Shown: positions 1 to 10,800, counted from the first letter of the stretch. The stretch is DNA of 64,000 bases from Protonemura montana (GCA_947568835.1 OX387603.1:24142651-24206650); one strand, 5' to 3'. Notes: a model not told the origin generated them from the sequence alone. Numbers and translations: made by a program.

Positions 1-2187
1 CTTGACCTACCTTTCGTGGACATACCCTGTGAAGCAGATGCCGTGAATCAGTCTTTAGCTGCATTTGGTGTGTCACCTATTAATACCACCAAACTAAAGG
101 GTAAATCTATGTTTTATTCGAAAAGAAAGTTCAGCGAAATAACACAAGGTGTAAAGAAGAGATTGGAACTAGTATCTCCCAGTAATGAAGAAATCAGCAA
201 AGAAGATTTGACATCTTCAGAGGAGTGCAAGGACAGCATCCGTGATGGGTCAGAGATAATAGCACAACTGAAAGAAAAGTTTAAGACGAGTACCAGAAGC
301 GAGAAAATAACAATTTTATCTGTGCTTCCAAAAAGTTGGAGCATTAAGAGAATAATGCAAGAGTTCAATGCATCTAACCATTTGGTACGTAAAACCAAAC
401 AACTAGTAAAGGCCCAAGGGATACTGCCATCTGCAAATCAAAAAGCAGGAAAAACTCTTTCCCCTGATTGCATTCAACTGATTGAAGAGTTTTATGAAAA
501 TGATGATGTAAGCCGTGTCATGCCGGGTAAAAAAGATTTTGTCTCGGTTAAAGTGGGTGACAATCGAGTTCACCGCCAGAAGAGACTAGTGTTAAGCAAC
601 TTAAGTGAAGTGTATCGCAGCTTCAAAGATAAATATCCTGACATCAAGGTTGGATTCTCGAAGTTTGCAGAGCTCAGACCCAAACATTGTGTTCTGGCAG
701 GAGCAGCTGGGACACATTCTGTCTGTGTCTGTACGATACACCAAAACGTTAAGTTGATGGCTTTGGGAGCAAAGCTGCCTTTGCTTTCAGACGGTACCAT
801 CAAATCATACCAACACTGCCTTGCCAGCCTCATGTGCAACCCCCCGCTTCTCAACTGCTTTGTAGGAAAGTGTGGCAATTGTCCGGGAACCGATGAACTT
901 CGTGAATGGCTAGAAATCTCATTCAGTGAAAATTTCATAGACTCTGTGACTTATAAACAGTGGCTGTCAACAGACAGATGTACCCTAGAGACAATTACGA
1001 AACCTACAGATGAGTTTGTTGACTGTTTTATTGAAAAATGCATTTTATTAAGAAATCATGATTTTATTGCACGGCAGCAAGCGGCATTCATGCAGGAGAA
1101 GAAAGCCAACCTTAAACCAGGGGAAGTTTTAGTAGTGGGCGACTTCGCTGAGAATTATTCTTTTGTGCTCCAGGATGCTGCACAAGGTTACCATTGGAAT
1201 AACAGCCAATGCACCCTTCACCCATTTGTGTGTTACTTTAAGCCTGAAGATCGAGACATACAACATTTAAGTTACGTTGTCATTTCTGACTCGCTAACTC
1301 ATGACACCGTTACTGTGCACACTTTCCAAAAGCACCTGATAAGACACCTGAAACAAAACATTTCGGATGTATCCCATTTAATTTACTTTTCTGATGGAGC
1401 GGCAGCCCAATATAAGAATAAGAAGAATTTTTCCAACTTGTGCCATCATGAAGTTGACTTCGAACTAACTGCTGAGTGGCATTTTTTTGCCACATCCCAC
1501 GGTAAAGGACCATGCGATGGAGTTGGTGGGACTGTAAAACGAAATGCAGCACGGGCAAGTTTACAGAAACCATATGCCGACCAAATAATGACGCCGATAG
1601 ACTTTTACCGGTGGGCAACAGAAAATGTGTGGACTGTAAATTTTGTGTTTGTAGCCAATGAAGAGATTACAGCAAATGGCATCAAACTTAAAGAACGATT
1701 CAAAGAATTAAAAACTATCGTAGGCACAAGAAGCTTTCATGCGTTCTACCCAAAATCGCTAACTTCCTTACATGTGAAACACTTTTCTCTTTCTGAAGAA
1801 ATCAACATTGTGAAGATTGTTGAGAAAAATGAAGAAGGAGAAGAAGAAGAAGAAGAAGAAGAGGAGGAAGCAACAGCAGCAGAAATACCCGAGTTTGAGT
1901 TCAAAGACGTGGGCAGTTTCATCACTGTAGCATACAACGAAGACTGGTGGCTAGCGTGTGTTCTTGAAAAATCATCACAGTCTCTTGAACTTCAAGTCAA
2001 CTTTCTACACCCTCATGGACCAGCTCCATCATATTTTTATCCCAGTGTACAAGACAAACTAATTGTAGCTTTTGCTGATGTTTTAACACTGGCCGACCCC
2101 AACACGGCAACTGGTCGAACATACTTTTTGTCGGCTACAGACACCAACAGGGCAACAGCAGGGCTTATAAAATATGTACCTCAATAA
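1..2187 (+). CDS. Transposon-derived RNase-H-like protein, 5' end outside the window
   Basis: The frame is open from base 1 to a TAA at 2185-2187 (728 codons), so the 5' end lies outside the window; the first in-frame ATG is at 109. It resembles the large family of single-ORF, multicopy uncharacterised proteins seen in many invertebrate genomes and thought to be transposon-derived; I cannot name the superfamily. Numbered from base 1, visible landmarks are GTHSVCVCTIHQN (about 238-250), a CGNCPG knuckle (about 291), GDFAENYSF (about 380), YFSDGAAAQYKN (about 463), HFFATSHGKGPCDG (about 494), an acidic Glu tract (about 611-628) and a C-terminal AYNEDWWLACVLE stretch that looks Tudor/SH3-like. 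The acidic residues in DFAEN and SDGAA could be part of a DDE-type centre; that is inference. There is no internal stop or frameshift, so the copy is young or under constraint. It appears to sit in a trithorax intron, same strand. Domestication cannot be excluded. Confidence 0.75.
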   Translation, partial: LDLPFVDIPCEADAVNQSLAAFGVSPINTTKLKGKSMFYSKRKFSEITQGVKKRLELVSPSNEEISKEDLTSSEECKDSIRDGSEIIAQLKEKFKTSTRSEKITILSVLPKSWSIKRIMQEFNASNHLVRKTKQLVKAQGILPSANQKAGKTLSPDCIQLIEEFYENDDVSRVMPGKKDFVSVKVGDNRVHRQKRLVLSNLSEVYRSFKDKYPDIKVGFSKFAELRPKHCVLAGAAGTHSVCVCTIHQNVKLMALGAKLPLLSDGTIKSYQHCLASLMCNPPLLNCFVGKCGNCPGTDELREWLEISFSENFIDSVTYKQWLSTDRCTLETITKPTDEFVDCFIEKCILLRNHDFIARQQAAFMQEKKANLKPGEVLVVGDFAENYSFVLQDAAQGYHWNNSQCTLHPFVCYFKPEDRDIQHLSYVVISDSLTHDTVTVHTFQKHLIRHLKQNISDVSHLIYFSDGAAAQYKNKKNFSNLCHHEVDFELTAEWHFFATSHGKGPCDGVGGTVKRNAARASLQKPYADQIMTPIDFYRWATENVWTVNFVFVANEEITANGIKLKERFKELKTIVGTRSFHAFYPKSLTSLHVKHFSLSEEINIVKIVEKNEEGEEEEEEEEEEATAAEIPEFEFKDVGSFITVAYNEDWWLACVLEKSSQSLELQVNFLHPHGPAPSYFYPSVQDKLIVAFADVLTLADPNTATGRTYFLSATDTNRATAGLIKYVPQ

Positions 2188-2925
2188 GGTAAACTACATC
2201 TCTCTTAAGATATGCAAATTTGTACTTCATAGTAGCTATGATTGTAAGTAATGATCATTTTCTTGAATGTTGTCTTAAATTCAGTTCATATTAATTTATA
2301 TTATGAATGAATTTGCAGAAAACATTTTTTTTTCTTGGAAAGTAGTAGAACACCCATCTTGATTTTTGGAACACATGATCATATGTATGTTCTGTACATA
2401 TAGAAAAAAAATCAGGCAAATCAAAAATGACTCATCAGCGATATGGTCATTTTGGAAAATGCAGATGTGTAAAATCACAATTAAATTCGTATTAACATAT
2501 CGTCATTTTTGTTTCCATATTCAGGTAGGGTATGAAATTACCTTTCAGATGATTTTTTTCCCAGCTCTGTAGCTCCCATAGAACCCTAGATATTGCGTAG
2601 AAAGGGTGGTCACTACACGCGCGGGGGGCAAAATGACCCCAACTTCCCCCCCTTGTAATATCCGAACGGTTGGACCAAAAAAAAAAAAATTAAAAAATAG
2701 CCCCTAAGTCAACAAACTTAACAAGTATACCAATTTTCATCAAAATCTGGGTCGGTCAAAGTTTGAGGTGAGTGATTACACATGGAATGACCCAACTGCT
2801 AATCATACAAACCGTATATCAAACTGGGTTCTGTATGCCAACAACTAAGAAAACCCCCCTCCTTCCCCAAAGTTCCAGAAAGTTTTGTTATAGTGCCAGT
2901 TTCAATCAACATTATCTTTTCTTAG
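2188..2925 (+). other. Trithorax intron sequence downstream of the TE-like ORF
   Basis: AT-rich sequence between the TAA of the TE-like ORF and the acceptor TTTTCTTAG ending at 2925. It holds an A13 homopolymer near 2677 and a T-rich tract near 2325. The stretch 2605-2790 (a G-rich GCGCGGGGGGC tract followed by CAATTTTCATCAAAATC) looks like repeat-derived noncoding DNA. No poly(A) signal clearly assignable to the ORF and no further coding exon was seen. Confidence 0.5.
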
Positions 2926-3115
2926 GTATGCCAAACCTCAGTACCTGACCAACGGCCTGGTGCCTGGCACGTTTCAACTTTCGTCGACACCTGATAGCTT
3001 TGTTGGCCTTGGGAACGGGGGTGTGGTCATCGGTCAGCAGCAGCCCACGATGCTTGGCACGCTGATTCCGCAGCCGGGAGGACAGATGCAATGCAGCATC
3101 GTCGGTCCAGAGCAG
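2926..3115 (+). CDS. trx: trithorax exon: Gly/Gln-rich linker
   Basis: The acceptor TTTTCTTAG ends at 2925 and the donor is CAG|GTGAGA at 3115/3116. The first base G completes a codon from an upstream exon outside the window; the exon ends in phase 0. It encodes 63 residues, including YAKPQYLTNGLVPGTF and a GQQQPTMLGTLIPQPGG stretch. It has no domain of its own and is assigned by in-frame joining to the next exon and by its position relative to the conserved MYYGLETIVQNTV segment. Confidence 0.8.
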
Positions 3116-6100
3116 GTGAGACAAGATACTTTGCAAAAATAAGACGTCTCCAGACATTTGCAGCCAAACTCATGGTATTGAAACCACTCCAATGTGCTGG
3201 TTTCAACCAATTCATTGATATTTTAGTTATGTGTAATGCAAGAAGGATGCCAAGAGATTGGGTAATTGTTGTGGGGAAGAAGAGAAGAGAGAGGGAGCTC
3301 AACTTACCAGAAATGCAGAAAAGGTATTGCATGGTGGAGTTGTAGAGATTTATTGTTTTTGCGTAGTTGCTTTTGCTAATAATGGTTTGAAGTTATACTC
3401 CTTTTTACCATAGGAATTTAAAATATGATTTAAAATAAGATCCGAGTAGTTTTTCGGCAATACGTGGTAACGGTAGGTGCCTTCCAAAGGCTCTGCGGCC
3501 ACCCTTTTAAATAAATCTCTACAGTAAAATAATTACGACTCGAAATTTTGATAAATGTTGTCAATCTTTGAGGTTAGCATTAATAACGATAACTTGGGTG
3601 TAAATCAAGTCTTAACATTTAAATTTCTTAATACTCCAAACGGCAGTGACTCCTCCTAGTAGCAGCCCAATTTTTGTTGTTAAACTTGTCTTTTGGTAGC
3701 TATTGTGTGCAAAGACACCTAAAAATTAGTGATATAGTAGTACGCTATGTTGACAAATTGACAAAGTGACAAAAATTTAATAGCTAACTGCATTTTTATG
3801 CAAAAGAAAAGAAAATTTGTTTGGTCAAACATGTTTTTCCATATGCAGAGTTTTTTTATTATGAATCCTTCCAACTGTCACGACGCTACTGTTTGTTCCA
3901 GGTGATGTACAGAGACCCTGGCGGTGGCCTGTTTGTCTCGGGCGGCCAGCCAATGTATTACGGGCTGGAGACAATCGTGCAGAACACAGTGATGTCGTCG
4001 TCGCAGGTGATGTCTTCGTCGCAAGTGATGTCGTCATCGCAGTTCATCCCCGGAATGCAAGGCATGGTGCAAGCAAGCAGCAGCTACTCGGCCACTACCA
4101 CGCAGGTACAAATAACACTGGAATAACACTGCTCGGTTTTCTATATCCTATTGAAATGTTTACTATCTTTAGAAGCAAGTTTTAAGAAGAGTTTAGTAGT
4201 ATGGTTCAGACTTTTAAGATTTTCTAACCCAATAAGATTTTATAATCAATGCTAGTTGCTATCTTGATTTGGCCAATGTTCTGCTATGAAAAAAAATCAC
4301 TAACATGTACTCACAGCAAGGGAGAAGGAATTATTCCTATTATTAGTGGATCTATTAGTGGAATTACACGCTGGGAAGGACTCTGAAGGTTGTGTTTATT
4401 ACTGTTTGAGGAATGCCATTAAAATGGGTTGAATGTATCTCTTTGTTATTGCCCTCAGATATTTGATTGCCTTACTGATAAGAGTGATTAGTGAACCATA
4501 TCCTTCTATAGAATAAATACTAATCGATATTATTCAATCAACACGAAGGAAATAACATACTAGACAACATTGATTAAATTAAAATAAGACTGCATGTCCA
4601 ATCAACATCATCGTGTTAATTTTTGTGGATATATATTCCTTTCTTAGTGTCTAGTATTAGCCAACACAAATTGAGGCAGGTAAAAATTGTTTAGAAGACA
4701 AAAACTGCATTGCCAGTGACCTGTGATTTATACCTCTTCTTTCCACAGGTGTACCAAACTAACAAGATTGAACCAATGATGGACATGCCTACTGGCTATG
4801 TAATCCTGCCTGCCAACACGCAGCTGCCTACCAATCTAGGCCAATGCACGCCCACCCAATGCCCACCAAACCAATGTTCTCCAAACCAATGCCCACCAAA
4901 TCAATGCCTTCCAACTCAACGCACAACAGGCCCCCAAATATCCCGCCCAGTCCGACCTCAAAACGTCGCTCCCCAACCCAACTGGACCGTGAACACGTCC
5001 AACTCGTTCGTGCAGCTCCAAAAGCCTCTGCCAATTCGGCGCGAGATCCCAAAGCCTCGGCCAGTGTATGTGGCTAAGCCCTCAGTGCGCCAGGTGTACT
5101 CACGCTGTCCGGTCGGAATCCCAGCCAACTTGCGTCCCGCTGCAGCCGGCTCTCCTTTCCGTGCTACGGCCAAGATGTCGTACCCCAGTGCGGTTCCCAA
5201 GCCTGTGGTCGTCAAGGAGACTGCGCTGATGCTGAAGGGCAATGCGGAGCTTGACAGCTGGCAGCGGGCCAACAGTGGCGCAGCCAACGACGAGGTGGAC
5301 TCCGAAAACCGGCCTGTGCAGAAGATATCGATTCCGATGATCAAGATCTTGAAGGATGAGGCGGGCGGCAATCCAATCAAGTTGGTGCTGCATAAGAACA
5401 CCGCCAACGGGCTCTACAAGATCACGCAGCAGATCCAGCTGATTCCGAAAGTGAGCAGTGAGGCTCTGGCTCTGGCGACGGAGAGCGTTATGCCTTTGAC
5501 CAGTGACAAGAGCCCTTTGGCTGCCAAGCCCGAGTCAAACCTACCAGACAAGCCGGTCAAGAAGCGGTGGGCACCTAAGGAAAAGCCCCGCCCCGTGCAG
5601 AAGCCTACGGCACCATCATGCCTGCTTTACCAGGTCCAGTCACCTGACGGCTTCTCGTGCACCTCTAGCTCGGTGGCCGAGGTGTGGGAAGAGGTGTTCG
5701 AGGCTGTTCAGAAGGCGCGTGTTCAGCATAAAATGTCCCCATTGACGCGGAACCCGTTTGGCGCCAACATCGGCGGGTTGCAGACTCTTGGTATCAGCCA
5801 CAACGGGCTGCGGTACCTCATGGAACAGCTGCCGGGAGTCAATCGATGTGTCGAGTACAAGCCACGGTAGGTGGACATTTATTTGTACTGATTTCTTGCC
5901 TAGTGGGCCATAAACATATAGCACCTAGTAGCTAAAACCTATTGGGTTTTTGATGGGCAGTGTTGTGGTGCTGGAAAAAACGTGTGTGTATTGTGAATTC
6001 TGCCAACTGGGAGAGTAGAGGGCAGAATGTAAAAATAATAACAGGGTTTTTGTTAAAATGACTATAGCTAAAATTTTCTCGTCAATTTGCGTTTTCATTC

Positions 6101-7537
6101 TTGGGGGTTATTCTCATCAAATCAGTTTAATCTTAAATTCCTTCTCATACAAGAAATACTACCAAATATGAGTTAACATTTTTCCAGCGGAGTTGGAAAT
6201 TTTTCAGTTTTCCAGAGTATTTCTTTCATAAAAAGTTGTTGTACAGTAATTTGAAAAAGAAAGTTTGGATATATTATGTATACCCTCATACCTGGGTGGG
6301 ACTAAACCGCTGTTGAATTCCCTGGAATCAAGTATGTTTATTCATTTAGGTACATTCCAAATGCATGTTATGTTTTAACATAAACATTCTATTCATCTTA
6401 ATTTTTGTTTTATTTTTTTTTAACTTTAAATGGACACACATGAATCTCTCCACTTTCAGTTACCACAAGCTTGCTCGGCCGACTGACGAAGACGACGTCG
6501 AGACCCCCGCCGTTGAAAATCCCTCTGGCTGTGTTCGCTCCGAGGCCTTCGACTCGCGTTCCCCTTACGACCTGTTCAGCTGGCTAGCATCACGCCACCG
6601 TCGCCCACCAAAGCTGACGGCAGCCACAGAAGAGTCCGCATCCGGTGCCAACCGGCGAGCCACCAGCTCCAACCTGCCGATGGCCATGCGTTTCCGCCAC
6701 CTCAAGGAGACCTCCAAGGAGGCAGTGGGAGTGTATCGATCACACATCCACGGCCGCGGCCTGTTCTGCCTGCGTGACATTGATGCCGGCGAGATGGTGG
6801 TGGAGTACGCCGGCGAGGTGATTCGATCCACGCTCACTGATTACCGCGAGAAGCTTTACGACAGGAAAGACATCGGTTGCTACATGTTCCGGATCGATGA
6901 TCAGCTGGTGGTGGACGCGACCATGCGAGGGAATGCGGCACGATTTATCAACCATTCGTGTGAGGTGAGTCATGTGTCGAGCTTGTATGTCTTTCATATC
7001 TCAAAGGACTGCAGCTCGTAGCTGGATGTGTGAAGAAGCCGATATGCGAGTCAATATAACAGAGCTCTATGCATGGAAATCACTTTGTGAATTGAAACAA
7101 AACCCTGCCATCACTGCAGTTAGATCAGGGTAGGCTGGATTGGTGTGTAATGAGCCAAAAAATACAAGCGTGATCGAATGTAAGGTAATTAATAGTGAAC
7201 ATAGAAGGCATACTCAAACCAACATTGCTTTCAACATCTGCGTCAGTAAATGTACAGATACGTCAAACTTGGATATTCCAGCATCTCATTCCAAAACAAC
7301 TATTAACCGAGATTCGACCACCGGCTGAATATCTAATCACTGTGTTATGTGTATCCCCCGCAGCCAAACTGCTACTCTAAGGTGGTCGACATCCTCAGCA
7401 AGAAGCACATCCTGATCTTCGCGCTGCGCAAGATCCCGCAGGGCGAGGAGCTCACGTACGACTACAAGTTCCCGTTCGAGGACATAAAGATCCCATGCAC
7501 TTGTGGATCGCGGCGATGCCGCAAGCATCTCAACTGA
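2926..7537 (+). CDS. trx: Trithorax/KMT2A-B-type histone H3K4 methyltransferase, C-terminal part (5 exons)
   Basis: Exons 2926-3115, 3902-4105, 4749-5866, 6460-6964 and 7364-7537 join in frame with GT-AG boundaries and give about 729 residues ending at TGA 7535-7537. The order is a Gly/Gln-rich linker, the hallmark MYYGLETIVQNTVMSS segment, a Pro/Gln/Cys repeat region, FYRC (from 5619 to the exon end), a Win motif GCVRSEAF (6527-6550), SET (about 6725 onward, with HGRGLF, RFINHSCEPN and EELTYDYKF) and post-SET CTCGSRRCRKHLN. These are the diagnostic parts of KMT2 enzymes, which methylate histone H3 lysine 4 in the nucleus within a WDR5/RBBP5/ASH2L complex. The VVDI-type SET sequence and the short Win-SET spacing fit Drosophila Trx and vertebrate MLL1/MLL2, not the KMT2C/D (Trr) branch. 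FYRN, PHD and CXXC regions are expected upstream, outside the window. All SET core and zinc-binding cysteines visible are intact. Confidence 0.95.
3116..3901 (+). other. trithorax intron with one copy of a dispersed repeat
   Basis: AT-rich intron of 786 bases. Bases 3463-3525 carry a copy of a short dispersed repeat (consensus start ATACGTGGTAAYGGTAG) also seen at 26583 and 49931. An open frame across 3091-3345 runs through the donor site and looks fortuitous. Confidence 0.7.
3902..4105 (+). CDS. trx: trithorax exon: YYGLETIVQNTV segment with VMSSSQ repeats
   Basis: Exactly 68 codons, phase 0 at both ends (acceptor TTCCAG ending 3901, donor CAG|GTACAA at 4105). It contains MYYGLETIVQNTV, a stretch I recognise from insect Trithorax between the taspase region and FYRC, followed by three perfect copies of VMSSSQ (codons at about 3989-4042) and then a SATTTQ end that continues into VYQTNKIEP in the next exon, again as in Drosophila Trx. 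The hexapeptide expansion uses varying Ser codons, so it is not a very recent duplication or is partly shuffled. Confidence 0.92.
4106..4748 (+). other. trithorax intron
   Basis: AT-rich 643-base intron with a CTTTCCACAG acceptor ending at 4748. I see no gene, hairpin or repeat in it that I can support. Confidence 0.7.
4749..5866 (+). CDS. trx: trithorax exon: QCPPN repeats, linker and FYRC domain
   Basis: The exon starts in phase 0 (VYQTNKIEPMMDMPTGYVIL) and ends after two bases of a split Arg codon (CG|GTAGGT at 5866). Near its start (about 4843-4920) is a tandem Cys-containing five-residue repeat (QCPPN/QCSPN). The middle is Pro/Ala-rich linker, with ISIPMIKILKDEAGG then VLHKNTANGLYKI before the FYRC domain. 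FYRC runs from CLLYQVQSPDGFSC (5619) through WEEVFEAVQKAR, NPFGANIGGLQTLGISHNG and YLMEQLPGVNRC to EYKPR. In this family FYRC pairs with the upstream FYRN after taspase cleavage and holds the two fragments together; FYRN is not in the window. Confidence 0.95.
5867..6459 (+). other. trithorax intron
   Basis: AT-rich intron of 593 bases between a GTAGGT donor and a CTCTCCACTTTCAG acceptor. T runs occur near 6405-6425. No gene or clear repeat is visible. Confidence 0.7.
6460..6964 (+). CDS. trx: trithorax exon: Win motif and N-terminal two thirds of SET
   Basis: The first base completes the split Arg codon, giving EYKPRYHKLARP across the junction. GCVRSEAF at 6527-6550 matches the arginine-centred WDR5-interaction motif of KMT2 proteins. 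It is followed by SPYDLFSWLASRHRRPP and MAMRFRHLKETSKEAVGVYRS, colinear with MLL1. SET then begins, with HGRGLF (S-adenosylmethionine site), DIDAGEMVVEYAGEVIRS, DRKDIGCYMFRIDD and NAARFINHSCE. The donor GAG|GTGAGT at 6964 splits SET between Glu and the Pro-Asn of the NHSCEPN signature, in phase 0. Confidence 0.97.
6965..7363 (+). other. trithorax intron inside the SET domain
   Basis: A 399-base intron ending in TATCCCCCGCAG. Reading into it gives a stop at 7019-7021, so a retained form would lose the catalytic end of SET. No other feature is seen. Confidence 0.75.
7364..7537 (+). CDS. trx: trithorax terminal coding exon: C-terminal SET and post-SET
   Basis: It begins PNCYSKVVDILSKKH, completing NHSCEPN from the previous exon. 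It then gives ILIFALRKI, GEELTYDYKFPFED and the zinc-binding post-SET CTCGSRRCRKHLN before TGA at 7535-7537. The cysteine of NHSC together with the three post-SET cysteines would form the usual zinc site. Length and end position equal those of family members, so this is the true C-terminus. Confidence 0.97.
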   Translation, partial: PNCYSKVVDILSKKHILIFALRKIPQGEELTYDYKFPFEDIKIPCTCGSRRCRKHLN

Positions 7538-7830
7538 GACGCAGAAGGACGATCACATGTACAATCTTGTACACTTCCTATACGTGTATTTTTACTGTAT
7601 AATTTTTTCTTAGTCGGCATTATTTTAGCTTTACTTTTGCGTTCCGGTGGTTATTGAGTTTTTTCGAAATCGGAGTACTCTCGTTTTTGCTATTTGAAGT
7701 TTTCTTCGCCTTTGGTAGCAGAGTAGACGTCGCTATGCCGCTAATACGCCATTATAAAAAGTTCTGATTTCTTTATATCATTTTTTATGATAATAATAAA
7801 TAGGTTGTAAGTATTTGATTAAAACTAAAA
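7538..7830 (+). promoter_or_regulatory. trx: trithorax 3' UTR with candidate poly(A) signal
   Basis: Downstream of the TGA the DNA is AT-rich. A canonical AATAAA lies at 7795-7800, about 258 bases after the stop, followed by a GT-rich TAGGTTGTAAG stretch suited to cleavage and polyadenylation. No closer AATAAA was seen. The transcript end is inferred and not measured. Confidence 0.5.
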
Positions 7831-10800
7831 CCAAATAATACCGATCGATAAAATTTGAGAGGATGTAATTAGCTGTAAAAATTGGATATAGTTGTTGATA
7901 CGAGATGAGAGATTCGAGTCCCTTCTATTTTGTAATATTTGCCATTTGAAATTTAATCTAGTGACTAGAAACATAGCCGGGGGGGAAATGTCAGAGTAAC
8001 GAAACTACGGACGGCTATTTGTACTATTTTAGCTACAAAGGTCGCCTGTGATCACTGGTGAACAATAATAAAAAATATGCTATTCTTAAGATGAATTGTT
8101 CTTGCAAATCATCGATTATTAATATTTCTTGGGAACCTCCTATTTACTATTCATGTTTGAGACATTTTCATTGTTATATCCAGTACAAGAGCTGGCTGGC
8201 TTTTGTTGAGCTCTTTCTAACGTCAGACGTTACGTATCGGTAGCGGAAGTGAGTAGGGCCTAACGTAAGTGAGGATTAGATGCTAGGAGTGTTAAAAGAC
8301 TGGTGCTCCTGAGACCGCCTGAAAATAATATCATTTGCAACACAAATTGGTTTTACTACTTCATAACTATCTACAGCAGCACCACTACTAAACATTTAGC
8401 CATCTGATTATATAATATAATAGCAGTGTTTACTCGAATAGAATGTCTGTTTTGTCCGATTAATACATCACAATTACTTCTACACCGCAAGTGTAATAAG
8501 AGCCGTGTAACATGAAAAAACTGAAACACATCAGGTTATGATTGTACATCTTAGGAGCAAATATCGTTATTAAAGAAGATTTTTCTTATAACATGTCTTG
8601 TTATTATTTCATCTGCTAGTTGTTTTTAAGTTGAAATAAGTGCAGTTTCACCTGCATTTAATATTATTAACAATCTATACACCATTTTCATGTAAGATTG
8701 AAAAAATATTTCAAATCTCCCGCGAGATAGCGCTAGTAGTCGTCTAGTTGAGCGATCGAGCATGTTCAAGTTCGCAGGGTGGTCAAGTACATTTTTGGAG
8801 TTTGGTGATAAAGTGCGTCAAATAAATGATTAATGATAAACAGAAGCTATGACTATGAGAATTAGTTGTTGGAGCGGATAAAATCATCGTTTACGGTAAG
8901 CTGAGAAACTTCATTAGCATTTTAAACGCAAAAAGATGCACCCTAACGTCATTGGGCAAATCATACCATCATAGAAAAAGGACTAGGTTTACTCCAGCTT
9001 ACACCATGGTATAGAGATTTGCTACATTTGAGTAGGTAATTAAATATGCAACAATCCGGAACTGTTTAATCTACCCTGATGTTGATTTAGGCAGTAAGGG
9101 TTAAAGATACTGCATCGATTGGCCGCTGGCTCAGCTATACTTTCTTGTCTTTTGGAATCGTTTCGGAAAGGAATTGACCATTGGCAAATGCAATTTGTCT
9201 AAGCATGGTTGGCTGACATTACCTGCCCAACATAGTATACATCCTATCTACAAATCACCATAATGATATTGGGTTAAGGTATGCTATAAGGTTCGGTTGG
9301 TGACATGGGAATGTAATTAAATTACATGAATGATGATGGTCCCATTATTAGGTAATGGTACTACAAAGTACAAATTGTTGGCTCGCCAAGGATAGACGTT
9401 ATACAAATGAAACCACAGACAACACGGAGGGATTACCCATTATTTAACCGTGCTTAAACTTCAGATTTCAATTCGTTTTCCTGGAAAAGAATCAATCTCG
9501 AGCAATGCTTACCAACACCACAGCGCATGGGGTCATGTTATCCGCCACAAAACCCGTGTTCGGCCGCGTCGCGGGTAGTTGAGTGTCATGCTAACACGGG
9601 GACAGCTTATTTACCCATGGCTTTTTGAACGGGTTCCTCTCACCGGGACGCCCGGCTATCGAACTGGGCACCAATCCTTCGCGTCACCAATCACTGAAAC
9701 GACCCGGAGGCACGCAAGGTGAACTCCTCTTTAGTGAACATGGGATACTAGCATGGGAATGTATCGTGCTAACGTTGGTAAACATTACAGATATAGTTCA
9801 TATTTTGATTGGGGATTCGCCAGCACGTCTGCTTTTTTGTCTCGAGGGCTAATGGAGAACGCCCAAGAGAATTGGAGGATGGCCTTGTTGGTATTTAGTA
9901 CTTATAACTACATACACGTGGTCTTTTGGGAGCGTTACTAGGACTAAGCTGGTCAATAGATTCGTTGCGGTGCAAGGTCATTGATGGGTTACTTACAGGT
10001 TTAATGCTGATCAACCCACAGTAACCCTTGGTATTTCGGGGGAAGATAGCATTAAAATAACCAACTTAAGCGCGTACATTTCTTGTAGATGATTTGCTAC
10101 TGCTTGGAGAGTGTTTATTTTGCATTTACTAACTGCTCTTATATTGACGAAAACCGGGATCCGTGCTCCATTATTATCCTTGCTCGTGAAATACACATCG
10201 AGTCAAAGCATGCCAATTGGAAGTGCAACGACCACAAAAGTATTGTAATGTTCCGATATTTAGCCCACGAAAAATAGCCAAAGTAGTAATATGGTCTCGG
10301 TTCCACGCTTTTTTCCCCCAATCGTTTCACTGTACCGAGATGACCAAGCATTTCAGTGTCTCAAGAAAAAGCAAGAAATATAAATTCACTCGGCTCGCAT
10401 TTCAGTTTTTACAGGTCGTCCCCGTAGGTTACAGTATGCCAGTACTAGGCTCCACCGCGAACTTGCGAATTGGTTTCCCTATCCCAATGTGATGAGCATT
10501 TAGTTCGATTGTTTGATGTCAGACAAACGTGGAAACGAACAAAATGCTCGATTCGCGACACTTCAGATGCGGACCGGAACCAGGATCGCGATTTTCATGC
10601 CAAAGGTATGCACCAGTTTTTCCACTGCGCGAAATTTCTCAAACCTTTCCGAATAAACTTGGCATGCAAATCTGTTCGCGCATTATCTCACCGCGTTACA
10701 TGCCCCTTACTTCTTACAAAATACAAAATATCCAATTATGTAGAAGCTTAGAGCAGGTCAAATCGTAGACCATTACAAAGCAAGTGAGCCCACTACCCAG

